A stretch of DNA of 64,000 bases from Neisseria cinerea (GCF_900475315.1 NZ_LS483369.1:930001-994000); one strand, 5' to 3'; counted from the stretch's first letter, positions 52,335 through 61,578 are shown. A program made the numbers and translations. Notes: generated from the sequence alone by a model not told the origin.

Positions 52335-53065
52335 GCGTTTTCCCCGCCGTTTTCAGACGGCACGGCTTCCTTACGCCAAATACAGGATTCTCCCAAGCCG
52401 TCGAGATATTCTTCATGTGCAGCCAGTTCGGCTTCATCCGCCTTAATCACTTTCAGTTTGGCACCGAGTTTCATTTCAGCAGATGCAACAGGTTTGGCTG
52501 CCGGCCCTTCCTCCTCTGCCTCCCCCATCAAGTCGAACTGCTGGCGTGTCATGGCAAGATAGACCTCGCCCAAAAGCTCGCAGTCAATCAGTGCGCCGTG
52601 CAGGACGCGCTTGCTGCGGTCGACGGAAAAACGGTTGCACAAAGCATCCAGACTGGCCTTCTGCCCCGGAAACATCTCGCGCGCCATTGACAAAGTATCA
52701 GTAACGGTACAGCCGAGTTCCTCGACAGTCGGCAGACCCATCCGGCGAAACTCCATATTAAGGAAGCCCACGTCGAATTTCGCATTGTGGATAATCAACT
52801 CCGCACCGCGCAGGAAATCGGCAATCTGCCTGCCAACCTGGGCAAAAGGCGGTGCTTTTTTCCCTTCCAAAACCTCTATCGTCAGACCGTGCACCCTCGC
52901 CGCCTCTTCAGGCATATCGCGCTCGGGATGGACATAGAGGTGCAGGTTTTTGTCGGTCATCTGACGGTTGACCATTTCCAAACCGGCAAACTCGACCAAG
53001 CGGTCGCCGCCGTCTGCATACAGACCGGTGGTTTCGGTATCGAGGATAATCTGTCGTTTAATCAT
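52331..53065 (-). CDS. dnaQ: DNA polymerase III epsilon subunit (proofreading exonuclease)
   Basis: 244 aa. DEDDh 3'-5' exonuclease: Exo I IILDTETTGLY (Asp, Glu), Exo II ELIIHNAKFDVGFLN, and Exo III with HGALIDCELLGEVYL. The C-terminal tail holds the polymerase alpha-binding segment. It is the first gene of dnaQ-ispD-ispF and possibly rpiA. Confidence 0.95.
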   Translation of the reverse strand: MIKRQIILDTETTGLYADGGDRLVEFAGLEMVNRQMTDKNLHLYVHPERDMPEEAARVHGLTIEVLEGKKAPPFAQVGRQIADFLRGAELIIHNAKFDVGFLNMEFRRMGLPTVEELGCTVTDTLSMAREMFPGQKASLDALCNRFSVDRSKRVLHGALIDCELLGEVYLAMTRQQFDLMGEAEEEGPAAKPVASAEMKLGAKLKVIKADEAELAAHEEYLDGLGESCIWRKEAVPSENGGENA

Positions 53066-53222
53066 GTCTGTTTTCTTTCTTCGGTTTTACATTGGCTGAC
53101 TATTTTTTAGGCAGAGCATTTTTTTGTTTTTATTTCAATGCACAAACCCACTTATTCACAGTGTGTTCACAACATTGGGCAGGCGTATTGTGTATTGCGG
53201 GGACAAACTTTTCAGACGGCAT

Positions 53223-54536
53223 TCAAGATTTTTTCCTGATTGCCGCCACTACGCCTAAAAACTGCCTTTCACGTTTTACCAAAAATACCGACAACGGAAT
53301 ATTGCCCAAAGCGACAATCAGATACAACAAGGAAATGCTGTCAAACAAAAACAGCAGTACCGCACTCAAAACGGCGGCGGAAACCATAAAGATACCGTTA
53401 ATGATATTGTTGGCGGCAACAGCATGGGCACGGAAAGTTTCACTGCTGGCGGTTTGCAGCCAAGTATAGAGCGGGACGGAGAAGAAGCCGCCGAAAAAGC
53501 CGATCAGCATCATCACCAGCATGACGGGGTATGCCCATCCTTGCGACAGGAACCAGAAAATGCCGTTCAGCCCTTCAAAACGATGACCGTGCGTCAGCCA
53601 CACCAAAACCAGGCCGCAAACCGTCAAACCGAACGCACCAACCGTTACCCAACCCAACATCAGGCGTTCCCTGCTGAACTTGGCACACAGTACCGAACCG
53701 GCGGCAATACCGATGGAAAACAAAGCAAGCATCAGGTTAAAAACATTGTCGTTGCCGCCCAAATGGATTTGGGTAAAGGTCGGCAGTTGCGTAGTATAGA
53801 CCGCACCGACAAACCAAAACCACGAAATACCGATAATAGCGGTAAAGACGGGTTTGTACCGCACCGTTTCACGAAGCAGGAATTTTGTCCCCCGGACAAT
53901 ATTCCACTCGATTTCCGTATCTGCTGCTTTGGCGGGTACGGACGGCATAAGCAGGCTGCTGACCGTCCCTCCGACGGCGACCAGCAAAACCAGTATCCCG
54001 ACAATATAAGGCGGCGCACCTGCCACCGCAGTCCCCAGTATCTGACCGAACAGGATGGCGATAAACGTACCGGATTCAATCAGGCTGTTTCCCATAATCA
54101 GCTCTTTATCGTTGAGGTAATCCGGCAGGATGGCGTATTTCAGCGGGCCGAACAGCGTCGATTGCGCGCCCATGCAAAACAGACAGGCCAAAAGCAGCGG
54201 GGCAGACCGGATATAAAACCCGTATGCCGCCACTGCCATAATGATCATTTCCAGCACCTTAATCCAACGTGCCAAAACAGCCTTGTCGAATTTATTGCTC
54301 AACTGTCCCGACAGTGCAGAAAACAGGAAATACGGCAGGATGAACAGCAATGCACCCAAATTCAACATCTGTCCGGCGGGCAGGAAGCCGTTTTTTCCCA
54401 AACCGTAAAAGCTGATCATCACGAACAGCGCGGTTTTGAACACATTGTCGTTGAACGCGCCGAGAAACTGCGTGCCGAAAAGCGGGGCAAAACGGCGGCT
54501 GCGGAACAAAGGCTGCCCCCCTCCCTTAGCACTCAT
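53223..54536 (-). CDS. MFS transporter, LplT-like
   Basis: 437 aa from ATG 54536, with GAGG upstream. About 12 helices. The N-terminal FGTQFLGAFNDNVFKTALFVM and GPLKYAILPDYLNDKELIMGNSLIE are hallmarks of the lysophospholipid transporter LplT group. No acyltransferase domain (Aas) is attached or adjacent, so the substrate is inferred only. Its start overlaps ccoS by 11 bp. Confidence 0.8.
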   Translation of the reverse strand: MSAKGGGQPLFRSRRFAPLFGTQFLGAFNDNVFKTALFVMISFYGLGKNGFLPAGQMLNLGALLFILPYFLFSALSGQLSNKFDKAVLARWIKVLEMIIMAVAAYGFYIRSAPLLLACLFCMGAQSTLFGPLKYAILPDYLNDKELIMGNSLIESGTFIAILFGQILGTAVAGAPPYIVGILVLLVAVGGTVSSLLMPSVPAKAADTEIEWNIVRGTKFLLRETVRYKPVFTAIIGISWFWFVGAVYTTQLPTFTQIHLGGNDNVFNLMLALFSIGIAAGSVLCAKFSRERLMLGWVTVGAFGLTVCGLVLVWLTHGHRFEGLNGIFWFLSQGWAYPVMLVMMLIGFFGGFFSVPLYTWLQTASSETFRAHAVAANNIINGIFMVSAAVLSAVLLFLFDSISLLYLIVALGNIPLSVFLVKRERQFLGVVAAIRKKS

Positions 54537-54711
54537 CTTTTTCCTCTTTTCTTTCAGCCAGTTTACTTGTCGAATCATCATCCATCAAAATGCGGTGCGC
54601 CGGCCCTTCCAAGTCGTCAAACTGCCCGTTCTTACCCGACCACCAAAAAAACCAGCCGATAACAAATGCCAAAATAATGCTGATAGGCACCAGTATAAAC
54701 ATACTTTCCAT
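54526..54711 (-). CDS. ccoS: cbb3 oxidase assembly protein CcoS
   Basis: 61 aa. One N-terminal helix, MFILVPISIILAFVIGWFFWW, is followed by SGKNGQFDDLEGPAHRILMD, the family signature. It is needed for cofactor insertion into cbb3 cytochrome oxidase. The start ATG shares bases with the TGA of the upstream gene. It sits away from any cco operon genes in this window. Confidence 0.93.
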   Translation of the reverse strand: MESMFILVPISIILAFVIGWFFWWSGKNGQFDDLEGPAHRILMDDDSTSKLAERKEEKDEC

Positions 54712-55010
54712 CACACCGCTCCGGTCAGGTCGGTCAGAATAAAAGTCTGCCCCGACACGTTCAAATACTCATTGCACAAAGTCCCTACGGCCGCTTCGTC
54801 AAAAAACAGCTCAATATGGTCTTTGACGACACGCCAATACTGGGGAACTTCCGTCTGACCGAAAGGCGACAGGACATGGTTGCCCGCCCCATCTTCCAAT
54901 TTAACGGCAAAACGTCCGCTCTGCGGCCGTGCCTCCGACTCATCATCGGCAAGCAAGACAAAGAAGCCTATATGCTGTCCAGATTGGTCATGAATACTGA
55001 AATAATGCAT
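54711..55010 (-). CDS. Unknown 99-residue protein upstream of ccoS
   Basis: 99 aa, soluble, acidic, with no signal: MHYFSIHDQSGQHIGFFVLL at the start and FDEAAVGTLCNEYLNVSGQ near the end. I recognise no family. Its stop overlaps the ccoS start (TGATG), so it is translated with ccoS and the MFS gene as a tight three-gene unit. Confidence 0.75.
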   Translation of the reverse strand: MHYFSIHDQSGQHIGFFVLLADDESEARPQSGRFAVKLEDGAGNHVLSPFGQTEVPQYWRVVKDHIELFFDEAAVGTLCNEYLNVSGQTFILTDLTGAV

Positions 55011-55360
55011 AAATTCCCCACCCGCCTTTTTTCAGACGGCATCAACTAAAAACAGGGCGAATGTACCAGCTTGAACGGGAAAAACGCAAAGAATCCTCTC
55101 CGCAACCTTGAAAAATACCGACATACCGCATATTTTCCCTTCCCCGTCAAAATACCCGACTTCCGCCATTTTCACGCAAACTCCCGATTAAGCCAAGCAG
55201 CCGCAACTGTTTTTTGATAAAATAGCGCGTTTTTATTCATCAACCGTTTCAGCCGGCCCCACTACTTTCCCGTCAAGGAAAGCAAAACGGATTCGGCACG
55301 GGACTTGGTTAGTATCCGGGTCCGACTCCAATGCCGTCTGAAACTTTCCGGAGCTAGAAA
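55011..55360. other. Intergenic region before ackA
   Basis: About 350 bp. A likely -10, TAAAAT near 55217, implies an ackA leader of about 130 bases. A single uptake sequence lies at 55332-55343. No gene is supported. Confidence 0.4.
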
Positions 55361-56557
55361 ATGTCCCAAAAATTAATCTTGGTTTTGAACTGCGGCAGCT
55401 CGTCCCTCAAAGGTGCAGTCTTAGATAACAATAGCGGCGAAGTCCTGCTCAGCTGCCTTGCCGAAAAACTCAACCTGCCCGACGCGTACATCACATTCAA
55501 AGTAAACGGCGAAAAACACAAAGTCGACCTGTCTGCCAAGCCCGACCACACCGGCGCAGTCGAAGCCCTGATGGAAGAACTCAAAGCCCACGGCCTCGAC
55601 AGCCGCATCGGCGCCATCGGCCACCGCGTCGTCAGCGGCGGCGAGCTGTACAGCGAATCCATCCTCGTTGACGACGAAGTCATTGCCGGCATCGAAAAAT
55701 GCATCCCGCTCGCTCCTCTGCACAACCCCGCCCACCTCTTGGGTCTGCGTGCCGCACAAAGCATTTTCAAAGGCCTGCCCAACGTCGTCGTTTTCGACAC
55801 CGCCTTCCACCAAACCATGCCGGAACACGCCTATAAATACGCCATTCCGCAAGAATACTATGAAAAATACGGCCTGCGCCGCTACGGCGCGCACGGTACC
55901 AGCTACCGCTTCGTTGCCGACGAAACCGCACGCTTCCTCGGCAAAGACAAAAAAGACCTGCGCATGGTCATCGCCCACCTGGGTAACGGAGCATCCATTA
56001 CCGCCGTCGCCAACGGCGAATCACGCGACACCAGCATGGGCCTGACACCGCTGGAAGGCCTCGTAATGGGTACGCGCAGCGGCGACATCGATCCTGCCGT
56101 ATTCGGTTTCCTAGCCGATAATGCCGACATGTCCGTCAAAGAAGTAACCGAGATGCTGAACAAAAAATCCGGCCTGCTCGGTTTGTCCGGCCTGTCCAAC
56201 GACTGCCGTACCATCGAAGAAGAATCCGGCAAAGGCCATCCCGGCGCGAAACTCGCCCTGGACGTCTTCATCTACCGCCTCGCCAAATACATCGGCAGCA
56301 TGGCTGTGGCAGCCGGCGGTCTGGACGTACTCGTCTTCACCGGCGGTATCGGCGAAAACTCCGACATCATCCGCGAGCGCGTACTCGGCTACTTGGGCTT
56401 CCTTGGTCTGAAAGCCGAGCACGAGGCCAACCTGAAGGCACGCTTCGGTAACGCAGGCGTAATTACGACAGCCGACAGCACGGCCGTTGCCGTTGTGATT
56501 CCTACCAATGAAGAATTGATGATTGCACACGATACTGCTCGCTTGAGCGGTTTGTAA
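55361..56557 (+). CDS. ackA: Acetate kinase
   Basis: 398 aa ASKHA enzyme interconverting acetyl phosphate and acetate with ATP. Signatures: LVLNCGSSSLKGAV (7-20), VVFDTAFHQTMP, the VIAHLGNGASI phosphate loop, and the C-terminal FTGGIGENSDIIR. Full length. No pta is adjacent. Confidence 0.97.
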   Translation: MSQKLILVLNCGSSSLKGAVLDNNSGEVLLSCLAEKLNLPDAYITFKVNGEKHKVDLSAKPDHTGAVEALMEELKAHGLDSRIGAIGHRVVSGGELYSESILVDDEVIAGIEKCIPLAPLHNPAHLLGLRAAQSIFKGLPNVVVFDTAFHQTMPEHAYKYAIPQEYYEKYGLRRYGAHGTSYRFVADETARFLGKDKKDLRMVIAHLGNGASITAVANGESRDTSMGLTPLEGLVMGTRSGDIDPAVFGFLADNADMSVKEVTEMLNKKSGLLGLSGLSNDCRTIEEESGKGHPGAKLALDVFIYRLAKYIGSMAVAAGGLDVLVFTGGIGENSDIIRERVLGYLGFLGLKAEHEANLKARFGNAGVITTADSTAVAVVIPTNEELMIAHDTARLSGL

Positions 56558-56574
56558 GATTCAATCCGCACGCA

Positions 56575-56605
56575 AACTGCCTCTGGAAACAGAGGCAGTT
56601 TTTTT
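56575..56605 (+). terminator. ackA terminator
   Basis: AACTGCCTCTG-gaaa-CAGAGGCAGTT is followed by T residues through 56605, a textbook hairpin without uptake-sequence content. Confidence 0.95.
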
Positions 56606-56916
56606 CTACCCTAATACCCAAACAATACACACTTGATGGCTTCAAGGTATCGGCACTTATCGGCACCCATTCAAACCGTGCAACTGACTATTTTTTAATC
56701 AATCCGTTATTTTCTATAAAATACATATTCTTAAAATATTTATTCACAAAAGGTACACACACCGGCAAACACTTCCTGTGTTTACTTTTGACTGCTTATT
56801 TTTCCATCAATTATTTTTTCTGCTTTATTTTCAAATGACAAACCGGCTTATACACAAGATTTTCACATCTTCAGGTGGTTTCCATGTGTATAGCGGGCAT
56901 TGCCCTGCCAAATAAA

Positions 56917-56942
56917 ATGCCGTCTGAAATTTCAGACGGCAT
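56917..56942 (-). terminator. dsbD terminator
   Basis: ATGCCGTCTGAAATTTCAGACGGCAT is an inverted uptake-sequence palindrome immediately downstream of the dsbD stop. Confidence 0.75.
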
Positions 56943-56955
56943 TGTAAAAATCGGA

Positions 56956-58755
56956 TTAACGGTTCCGTTCATACCACTCGATAAACTTGTCTGCTTTGAC
57001 AAACCCCAACAGCGGTTCGCTGTGGCTGCCGTCCGCGTGAACGACAAATACACCCGGCGGTCCGAACAATCCGTATTCTTTCAATAATGCCTGATGATCC
57101 GGCGTGTTGGCAGTTACATCGATTTGGAAGAATCGTCCCATATCGACTGCCTGATGAACTTCCGGCTGATTGAGCGTATATGCCGCCATTTCTTTACAGG
57201 AAATACACCAGTCCGCATAAAAATCCAAGATAACCGGTTTATCGGGATATTCTTTCAATGCATCCGCCATTGCAACTTTCAGTGCCGCAACATCGGTAAA
57301 CATTTTTCCATGTTCGGCAGGGTTACCTACTCCAGACGGCGGATTGAGCGTCAGAAAATGGTGAAGTGCAGTCGTTTTCCCATTTGCACTCTGCCAGCCG
57401 AACCATGCGCCTCCTATCAACAATACGCCCCCAAATGCATACGCCGCTGCTTTCAGACGGCATTTCTGCTTGCGTCCGTTACCCAAAAGCATAAAGGCCG
57501 GAACCAACATCAAAAGGGTGTAAAGTACCACCACCAGATAATAAGGCAGATGCGGTGTGGCAAGATAAACTGCTACGGCCAAAAGGATAAAGCCGAAAGC
57601 GTATTTGATGGCATTCATCCAGTCGCCGGCTTTAGGGAGGATGTGTCCGCCGAATGTACCGATAATAATCAGCGGTACGCCGGTACCGAGTGCCAAGACA
57701 TAAAGTGCCAAACCGCCGAGGACCGCATCACCCGTCTGACCGATGTAACCCAAAGCAAATGCCAGCGGTGGAGCGACACACGGGCCGACAATCAGTGCGG
57801 ACAATATTCCCATTACGAAAACGGATACTATCTTGCCGCCGGAAAGCCTACTACTTTGATTCTGAAAATATGACTGTACAGCATTGGGCAGTTGGATGTT
57901 GAACAGGCCGAACATGGACAACGCCAATATGACCATTAAAGCCGATGCCGCCAAGACCACCCAGGCCTGCTGGAGCCAAACTGTCAGCAGCGCACCCGTC
58001 AGTCCGGCAATGATACCGACCAATGTGTAAGTCAGCGCCAACCCCTGAACATAAACGACGGTCAATGCCAATGCCCGTCCCTTGCTCGCCTTTTTATCCC
58101 CAACCACGATGCTAGAAACAATCGGAAGCAAAGGATACATACAGGCGGTGAAGCTCAGGCCCACACCAGCGAGAAAAAACGCCAAAAGATTGGCGTTGAG
58201 CGTATCCCAAGACAGTTTGAAACGGCTACTGTCCGGAGTATTTTTCGGACTTGTAGAACGCTCACTGCCTGAAGGTTCTTTTTGCAGGAACCGGTCTTTT
58301 GCCGATACAGGTTCATCACTCTGAGCCTGATAAACACCGTTGCCGGAAATGTCGAGTTCCGTATCTACAGGCGGATAGCATACACCTGCTTCCGCACACC
58401 CTTGATAGGTCAAGACCAATTTATACGGCTTGCCGACAGGTTTGGTGTATGGGAAGGCAACCAGAGCCTCTCGATGAAAAACCGTCTGCTTGCCGAAAAA
58501 CTCATCTTCTTTTTCCTCACCCTTGCCAAACGAAGGCTGACCCAACAAACCCGCGGGATCGGTTTGCGCGATAATTTTTGCCTGATACATATAGTATCCG
58601 TCGGCAATCTTGAAGCGGACGTTTACACCATCATCCGCCACGCTGACCTGAGGCACAAATGCCTTTTCCGGCGGTAACAAATCGTTCGCGTCCAGCGCAA
58701 AAGCCTGACCACACAAAACGAAAAATAAGGTAAAAAAGTAAATCAGTTTTTTCAT
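56956..58755 (-). CDS. dsbD: Thiol:disulfide interchange protein DsbD
   Basis: 599 aa inner-membrane electron relay from cytoplasmic thioredoxin to the periplasm. Signal peptide MKKLIYFFTLFFVLCGQAFA; N-terminal alpha domain with the GCAEAGVCYPP cysteine pair (about 110-120). Eight-helix core with FTACMYPLLPIV and GPCVAPPLAFALG; C-terminal thioredoxin domain with DFYADWCISCKEM. ATG 58755 begins the signal; an upstream in-frame ATG adds 12 residues without purpose. Confidence 0.95.
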   Translation of the reverse strand: MKKLIYFFTLFFVLCGQAFALDANDLLPPEKAFVPQVSVADDGVNVRFKIADGYYMYQAKIIAQTDPAGLLGQPSFGKGEEKEDEFFGKQTVFHREALVAFPYTKPVGKPYKLVLTYQGCAEAGVCYPPVDTELDISGNGVYQAQSDEPVSAKDRFLQKEPSGSERSTSPKNTPDSSRFKLSWDTLNANLLAFFLAGVGLSFTACMYPLLPIVSSIVVGDKKASKGRALALTVVYVQGLALTYTLVGIIAGLTGALLTVWLQQAWVVLAASALMVILALSMFGLFNIQLPNAVQSYFQNQSSRLSGGKIVSVFVMGILSALIVGPCVAPPLAFALGYIGQTGDAVLGGLALYVLALGTGVPLIIIGTFGGHILPKAGDWMNAIKYAFGFILLAVAVYLATPHLPYYLVVVLYTLLMLVPAFMLLGNGRKQKCRLKAAAYAFGGVLLIGGAWFGWQSANGKTTALHHFLTLNPPSGVGNPAEHGKMFTDVAALKVAMADALKEYPDKPVILDFYADWCISCKEMAAYTLNQPEVHQAVDMGRFFQIDVTANTPDHQALLKEYGLFGPPGVFVVHADGSHSEPLLGFVKADKFIEWYERNR

Positions 58756-58877
58756 AACCAAGCCCGTTTCGGACAGATAAATTTCCGACATTATATAGGG
58801 TGCGGTTGACTGCTGAATTTAATTTATGTAAAACCACCATTGATCAAACCTATAAACACCCTACCTGATAATACGCC

Positions 58878-59348
58878 ATGTATGATGTAAACACGCACGA
58901 TGTCCGCCGATTTTTCGCCAAAGTATGGGAACACCGCCTCCGCCCGTTACAGCTGAGCGCATTAGAACAAAAGGCTCTTCGCATTATCGAGGCACACCCC
59001 GAATACCACCGTTACCTCGAACATATCGAAAACCATCTGGATACCTGCTGGCTACCGGAAAACGGAGAAAGCAACCCGTTTCTTCACATGTCGCTGCACC
59101 TTTCCATCCAAGAACAGGCAGGCATAGACCAACCGCACGGGATACATGCCATCCATAAAACATTGTGTGCCAAAAACGGCTGGCTCAAAGCCGAACACGA
59201 CATGATGGAGGCCTTGGCAGAAACATTATGGACGGCACAGCGCTACGGAACAGGATTAGATGTCAACGCCTACATGACCAGGTTACGCAGGCTTGTCGGC
59301 TTGGGGGCTGAAGACAATGCCAGACCCAACCCTCACGAAATCTCCTAG
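58878..59348 (+). CDS. DUF1841 family protein
   Basis: 156 aa, soluble and helical: VRRFFAKVWEHRLRPLQL, then EYHRYLEHIENHLD and FLHMSLHLSIQEQAGIDQP with conserved His residues. This is the DUF1841 pattern of beta- and gamma-proteobacteria, whose role is unknown. Divergent from dsbD; single gene. Confidence 0.85.
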   Translation: MYDVNTHDVRRFFAKVWEHRLRPLQLSALEQKALRIIEAHPEYHRYLEHIENHLDTCWLPENGESNPFLHMSLHLSIQEQAGIDQPHGIHAIHKTLCAKNGWLKAEHDMMEALAETLWTAQRYGTGLDVNAYMTRLRRLVGLGAEDNARPNPHEIS

Positions 59349-59370
59349 GAATATCGAACCGGTTGCAATA

Positions 59371-59408
59371 TGCCGTCTGAAACCGAACAGACCTTTTCAG
59401 ACGGCATA
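59371..59408. terminator. Terminator between convergent genes
   Basis: ATGCCGTCTGAAA (59371-59383) and TTTTCAGACGGCAT (59395-59408) form an inverted pair serving the DUF1841 gene and the squalene-synthase-like gene. Confidence 0.75.
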
Positions 59409-59427
59409 TCAGTTCGAATATGCCGCC

Positions 59428-60240
59428 TTATCGCCATACCGCACGTTTCAACATAATCAGCCAATCTTTCTTGTCCAAAAGGGGACGCTGAGCAAACACA
59501 TCATATCGACACGCATCCAGTTTCTGCAAAATCATCTGCGCACCCAACACAATCATACGAAGTTCCAAACCGATTCGCCCCTTTAATTCCTTTGCCAAGG
59601 GGGAACCGGCCCTCAGCATACGGAATGCGCGTCGGCATTGGAAGGCCATCAGACGTTGAAACGCCGCATCCGCCCTGCCTGCAGCAATCTGTTCTTCAGC
59701 GACACCAAATTTCAGCAAATCGTCCTGAGGGATATAGACACGCCCTTTACGCCAATCGACAGCCACATCCTGCCAAAAATTTACAAGCTGCAAAGCCGTA
59801 CAGATGCCGTCGCTTTGCGCCACGCTCACCGCATCTGTTTTTCCGTATAAAGCCAACATGATGCGTCCGACAGGATTGGCAGAACGCCGGCAATAATCGA
59901 CCAGCTCGCCGAAATTTCCATACCTTGTTTTAACCACATCCTGAGAAAATGCAGAAAGCAAATCATAAAACGGCTGTAAATCCAAACCAAACGGTGCAAC
60001 AGCCTCGACATCCAACCGGGCAATCAAAGGATGTGCAGTCTGTCCGCCGGATGCCAACACATCCAACTCGCGCCGCAATACGTCCAAATTTTCTAACCTC
60101 GCCTCAATCGGAAAATCCCCCTCATCCGCCATATCGTCCGCAGTCCGTGCAAACGCATATACAGCATGGACCGGCTTTCTTAACCTGCGCGGCAAAATCA
60201 ATGAGCCGACAGGAAAATTCTCATAATGCCCAACCGACAT
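59428..60240 (-). CDS. Squalene/phytoene synthase-like protein (HpnC type)
   Basis: 270 aa isoprenoid synthase fold. The first Asp-rich motif is in YAFARTADDMADEGD (about 28-42), YCRRSANPVGRIMLALYG is the substrate pocket, and the second Asp-rich motif is in NFWQDVAVDWRKGRVYIP (about 150-168). All catalytic Asp residues seem present. In hopanoid makers this type works with HpnD and HpnE, but neither is nearby and Neisseria is not known for hopanoids or carotenoids, so the product is unknown. Confidence 0.85.
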   Translation of the reverse strand: MSVGHYENFPVGSLILPRRLRKPVHAVYAFARTADDMADEGDFPIEARLENLDVLRRELDVLASGGQTAHPLIARLDVEAVAPFGLDLQPFYDLLSAFSQDVVKTRYGNFGELVDYCRRSANPVGRIMLALYGKTDAVSVAQSDGICTALQLVNFWQDVAVDWRKGRVYIPQDDLLKFGVAEEQIAAGRADAAFQRLMAFQCRRAFRMLRAGSPLAKELKGRIGLELRMIVLGAQMILQKLDACRYDVFAQRPLLDKKDWLIMLKRAVWR

Positions 60241-60262
60241 AATTTAACCCCCATACGGAAAA

Positions 60263-60301
60263 ATGCCGTCTGAAACGGAGCAAACCATTTTCAAACGGCA
60301 T
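60263..60301 (-). terminator. Decayed uptake-sequence hairpin after slyD
   Basis: ATGCCGTCTGAAA pairs with TTTTCAAACGGCAT; the second arm has one mutated base, weakening both the stem and the uptake signal. Confidence 0.5.
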
Positions 60302-60326
60302 CCAATATCGACAAGTTGCCGGCAAA

Positions 60327-60809
60327 TCAATGATGGTGATGACCGTGCGGGCCATGGACATGTCCGTGTGCGATTTCCTCATCAGATGCATCGCGCACAC
60401 TTTCAACCGTTGCCTTAAAGCGTATCTTCATACCGGCCAAAGGATGGTTGCCGTCCACTACCGCCTTGCCGTCGGCAACATCGGTTACACGGTAGATAAT
60501 AACTTCGCCGGTTTCCGGATCGTCAGCTTCAAACATCATGCCGACTTCGACCTCCACAGGGAACACGCCGACATCTTCGATACGCACCAAATCCGGCTCC
60601 TGCTCGCCGAACGCATCATCTGGAGAAAGCACCACATCTACCGTATCGCCGACATCCTTGCCGTGCAACGCCTCTTCCACCAAAGGGAAAATACCGTCAT
60701 AACCGCCATGCAAATACACAATCGGTTCTTTAGTCTTATCCAGAAGCTGATTGTTGACATCATACATTTCATAATGCAGAGAAACTACGGAATTTTTCAC
60801 GATAGCCAT
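60327..60809 (-). CDS. slyD: FKBP-type peptidyl-prolyl isomerase SlyD
   Basis: 160 aa from ATG 60809, with AAAGGA upstream. The FKBP core starts MAIVKNSVVSLHYEMYDVN, has the insert-in-flap chaperone domain (DDAFGEQEPDLVR), and ends in a histidine-rich tail, HGHVHGPHGHHHH, that binds nickel or zinc. It catalyses prolyl isomerisation and may deliver metal. Confidence 0.94.
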   Translation of the reverse strand: MAIVKNSVVSLHYEMYDVNNQLLDKTKEPIVYLHGGYDGIFPLVEEALHGKDVGDTVDVVLSPDDAFGEQEPDLVRIEDVGVFPVEVEVGMMFEADDPETGEVIIYRVTDVADGKAVVDGNHPLAGMKIRFKATVESVRDASDEEIAHGHVHGPHGHHHH

Positions 60810-61283
60810 ATTTATCCTTTCATGGACAGCAGATTGATTACAGGCGAATTCTAACACAACCCCCTCCCCCATCGATTACCATTAACCTATTCACAGACTA
60901 TTCTCCGCCCGTTAAAATGTAAAGTTTTGTTATTTTGTTATCATGTTGTTTTTACGCAACATGGAATAAATACCGCTCTTTTCATCCACCACCCTCCCTG
61001 TCATGCCCCAATAAATCATACAACATACTGAATTATATCAATCTATACAATATTCCTGACCATCAGGCTTTCAATGAGTCAGTTGTTTTACAGGATTTAT
61101 CACTCTCCCTACCTAAAAACTTTTCATTCAATCTTTACTTAGCATTTTTACGACATTGCAATCCCTTATTTCATGGTGCATAATTACGCGAAATTCAGCA
61201 ATGAATTTCCAATCCAGTTTGTAGTACGGTCAATGAAGACCAATTTGTTTCAATAATTTAAATTGATTTTAAAGGTTACTAAA
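60810..61283. other. Divergent intergenic region, slyD / H.8 lipoprotein
   Basis: About 470 bp, AT-rich, with promoters for both genes. No coding frame or RNA is convincing. The bases before the H.8 gene (61240-61283) have AAAGG as ribosome binding site. Confidence 0.4.
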
Positions 61284-61559
61284 ATGAAAAAATCCCTGTT
61301 TGCTGCTGCTTTGTTGTCTTTGGCTCTGGCTGCCTGTGGCGGAGAAAAAGCTGCTGAAACTGCTGCTTCTGCTGCTTCTGAAGCCGCTGCATCTGCTACT
61401 GAAGCTGCTGCTTCTGCTGCTGAAGCTACCGAAGCTGCTGCTACTGAAGCCGCTGCTGCTACTACTGAAGCCGCTGCTGCTGCTACTGAAGCTGCTGCTT
61501 CTGCTACTGAAGCCGCTGCTTCTGCTACTGAAGCCGCTGCTTCTGAAGCTGCTAAATAA
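61284..61559 (+). CDS. lip: H.8-type (Lip) surface lipoprotein, proline-free variant
   Basis: 91 aa. The signal MKKSLFAAALLSLALAAC and the mature start CGGEKAAE match the Neisseria H.8 antigen. The rest is wholly repetitive Ala/Glu/Ser/Thr, with units such as ATEAAAS and ATEAAAA. Classical H.8 has AAEAP pentapeptides; here not one proline is present, so the conserved H.8 epitope should be missing. The repeats are built from GCT/GCC, ACT and GAA codons and could expand by slippage in seven-codon steps. Function unknown; linked to serum and peptide resistance in related species. Confidence 0.85.
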   Translation: MKKSLFAAALLSLALAACGGEKAAETAASAASEAAASATEAAASAAEATEAAATEAAAATTEAAAAATEAAASATEAAASATEAAASEAAK

Positions 61560-61578
61560 TATTCTTTTGAATATAAGA

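Larger units (their letters stand above)
56558..56955. other. Intergenic region between ackA and dsbD
   Basis: It holds the ackA terminator (56575-56605) and, at 56917-56942, the inverted uptake sequences that end dsbD. The roughly 300 bp between are AT-rich, with a short direct repeat (TATCGGCAC twice near 56648). No gene is supported. Confidence 0.5.

Noticed and set aside
55230-55345. tRNA-like sequence before ackA (GGGTCCGACTCC resembles a T-arm)
   Set aside because: No matching acceptor, D or anticodon arms could be folded around it.
61284-61559. Phase-variable repeat tract switching H.8 on and off
   Set aside because: The repeat units are multiples of three bases, so slippage changes length and not reading frame.
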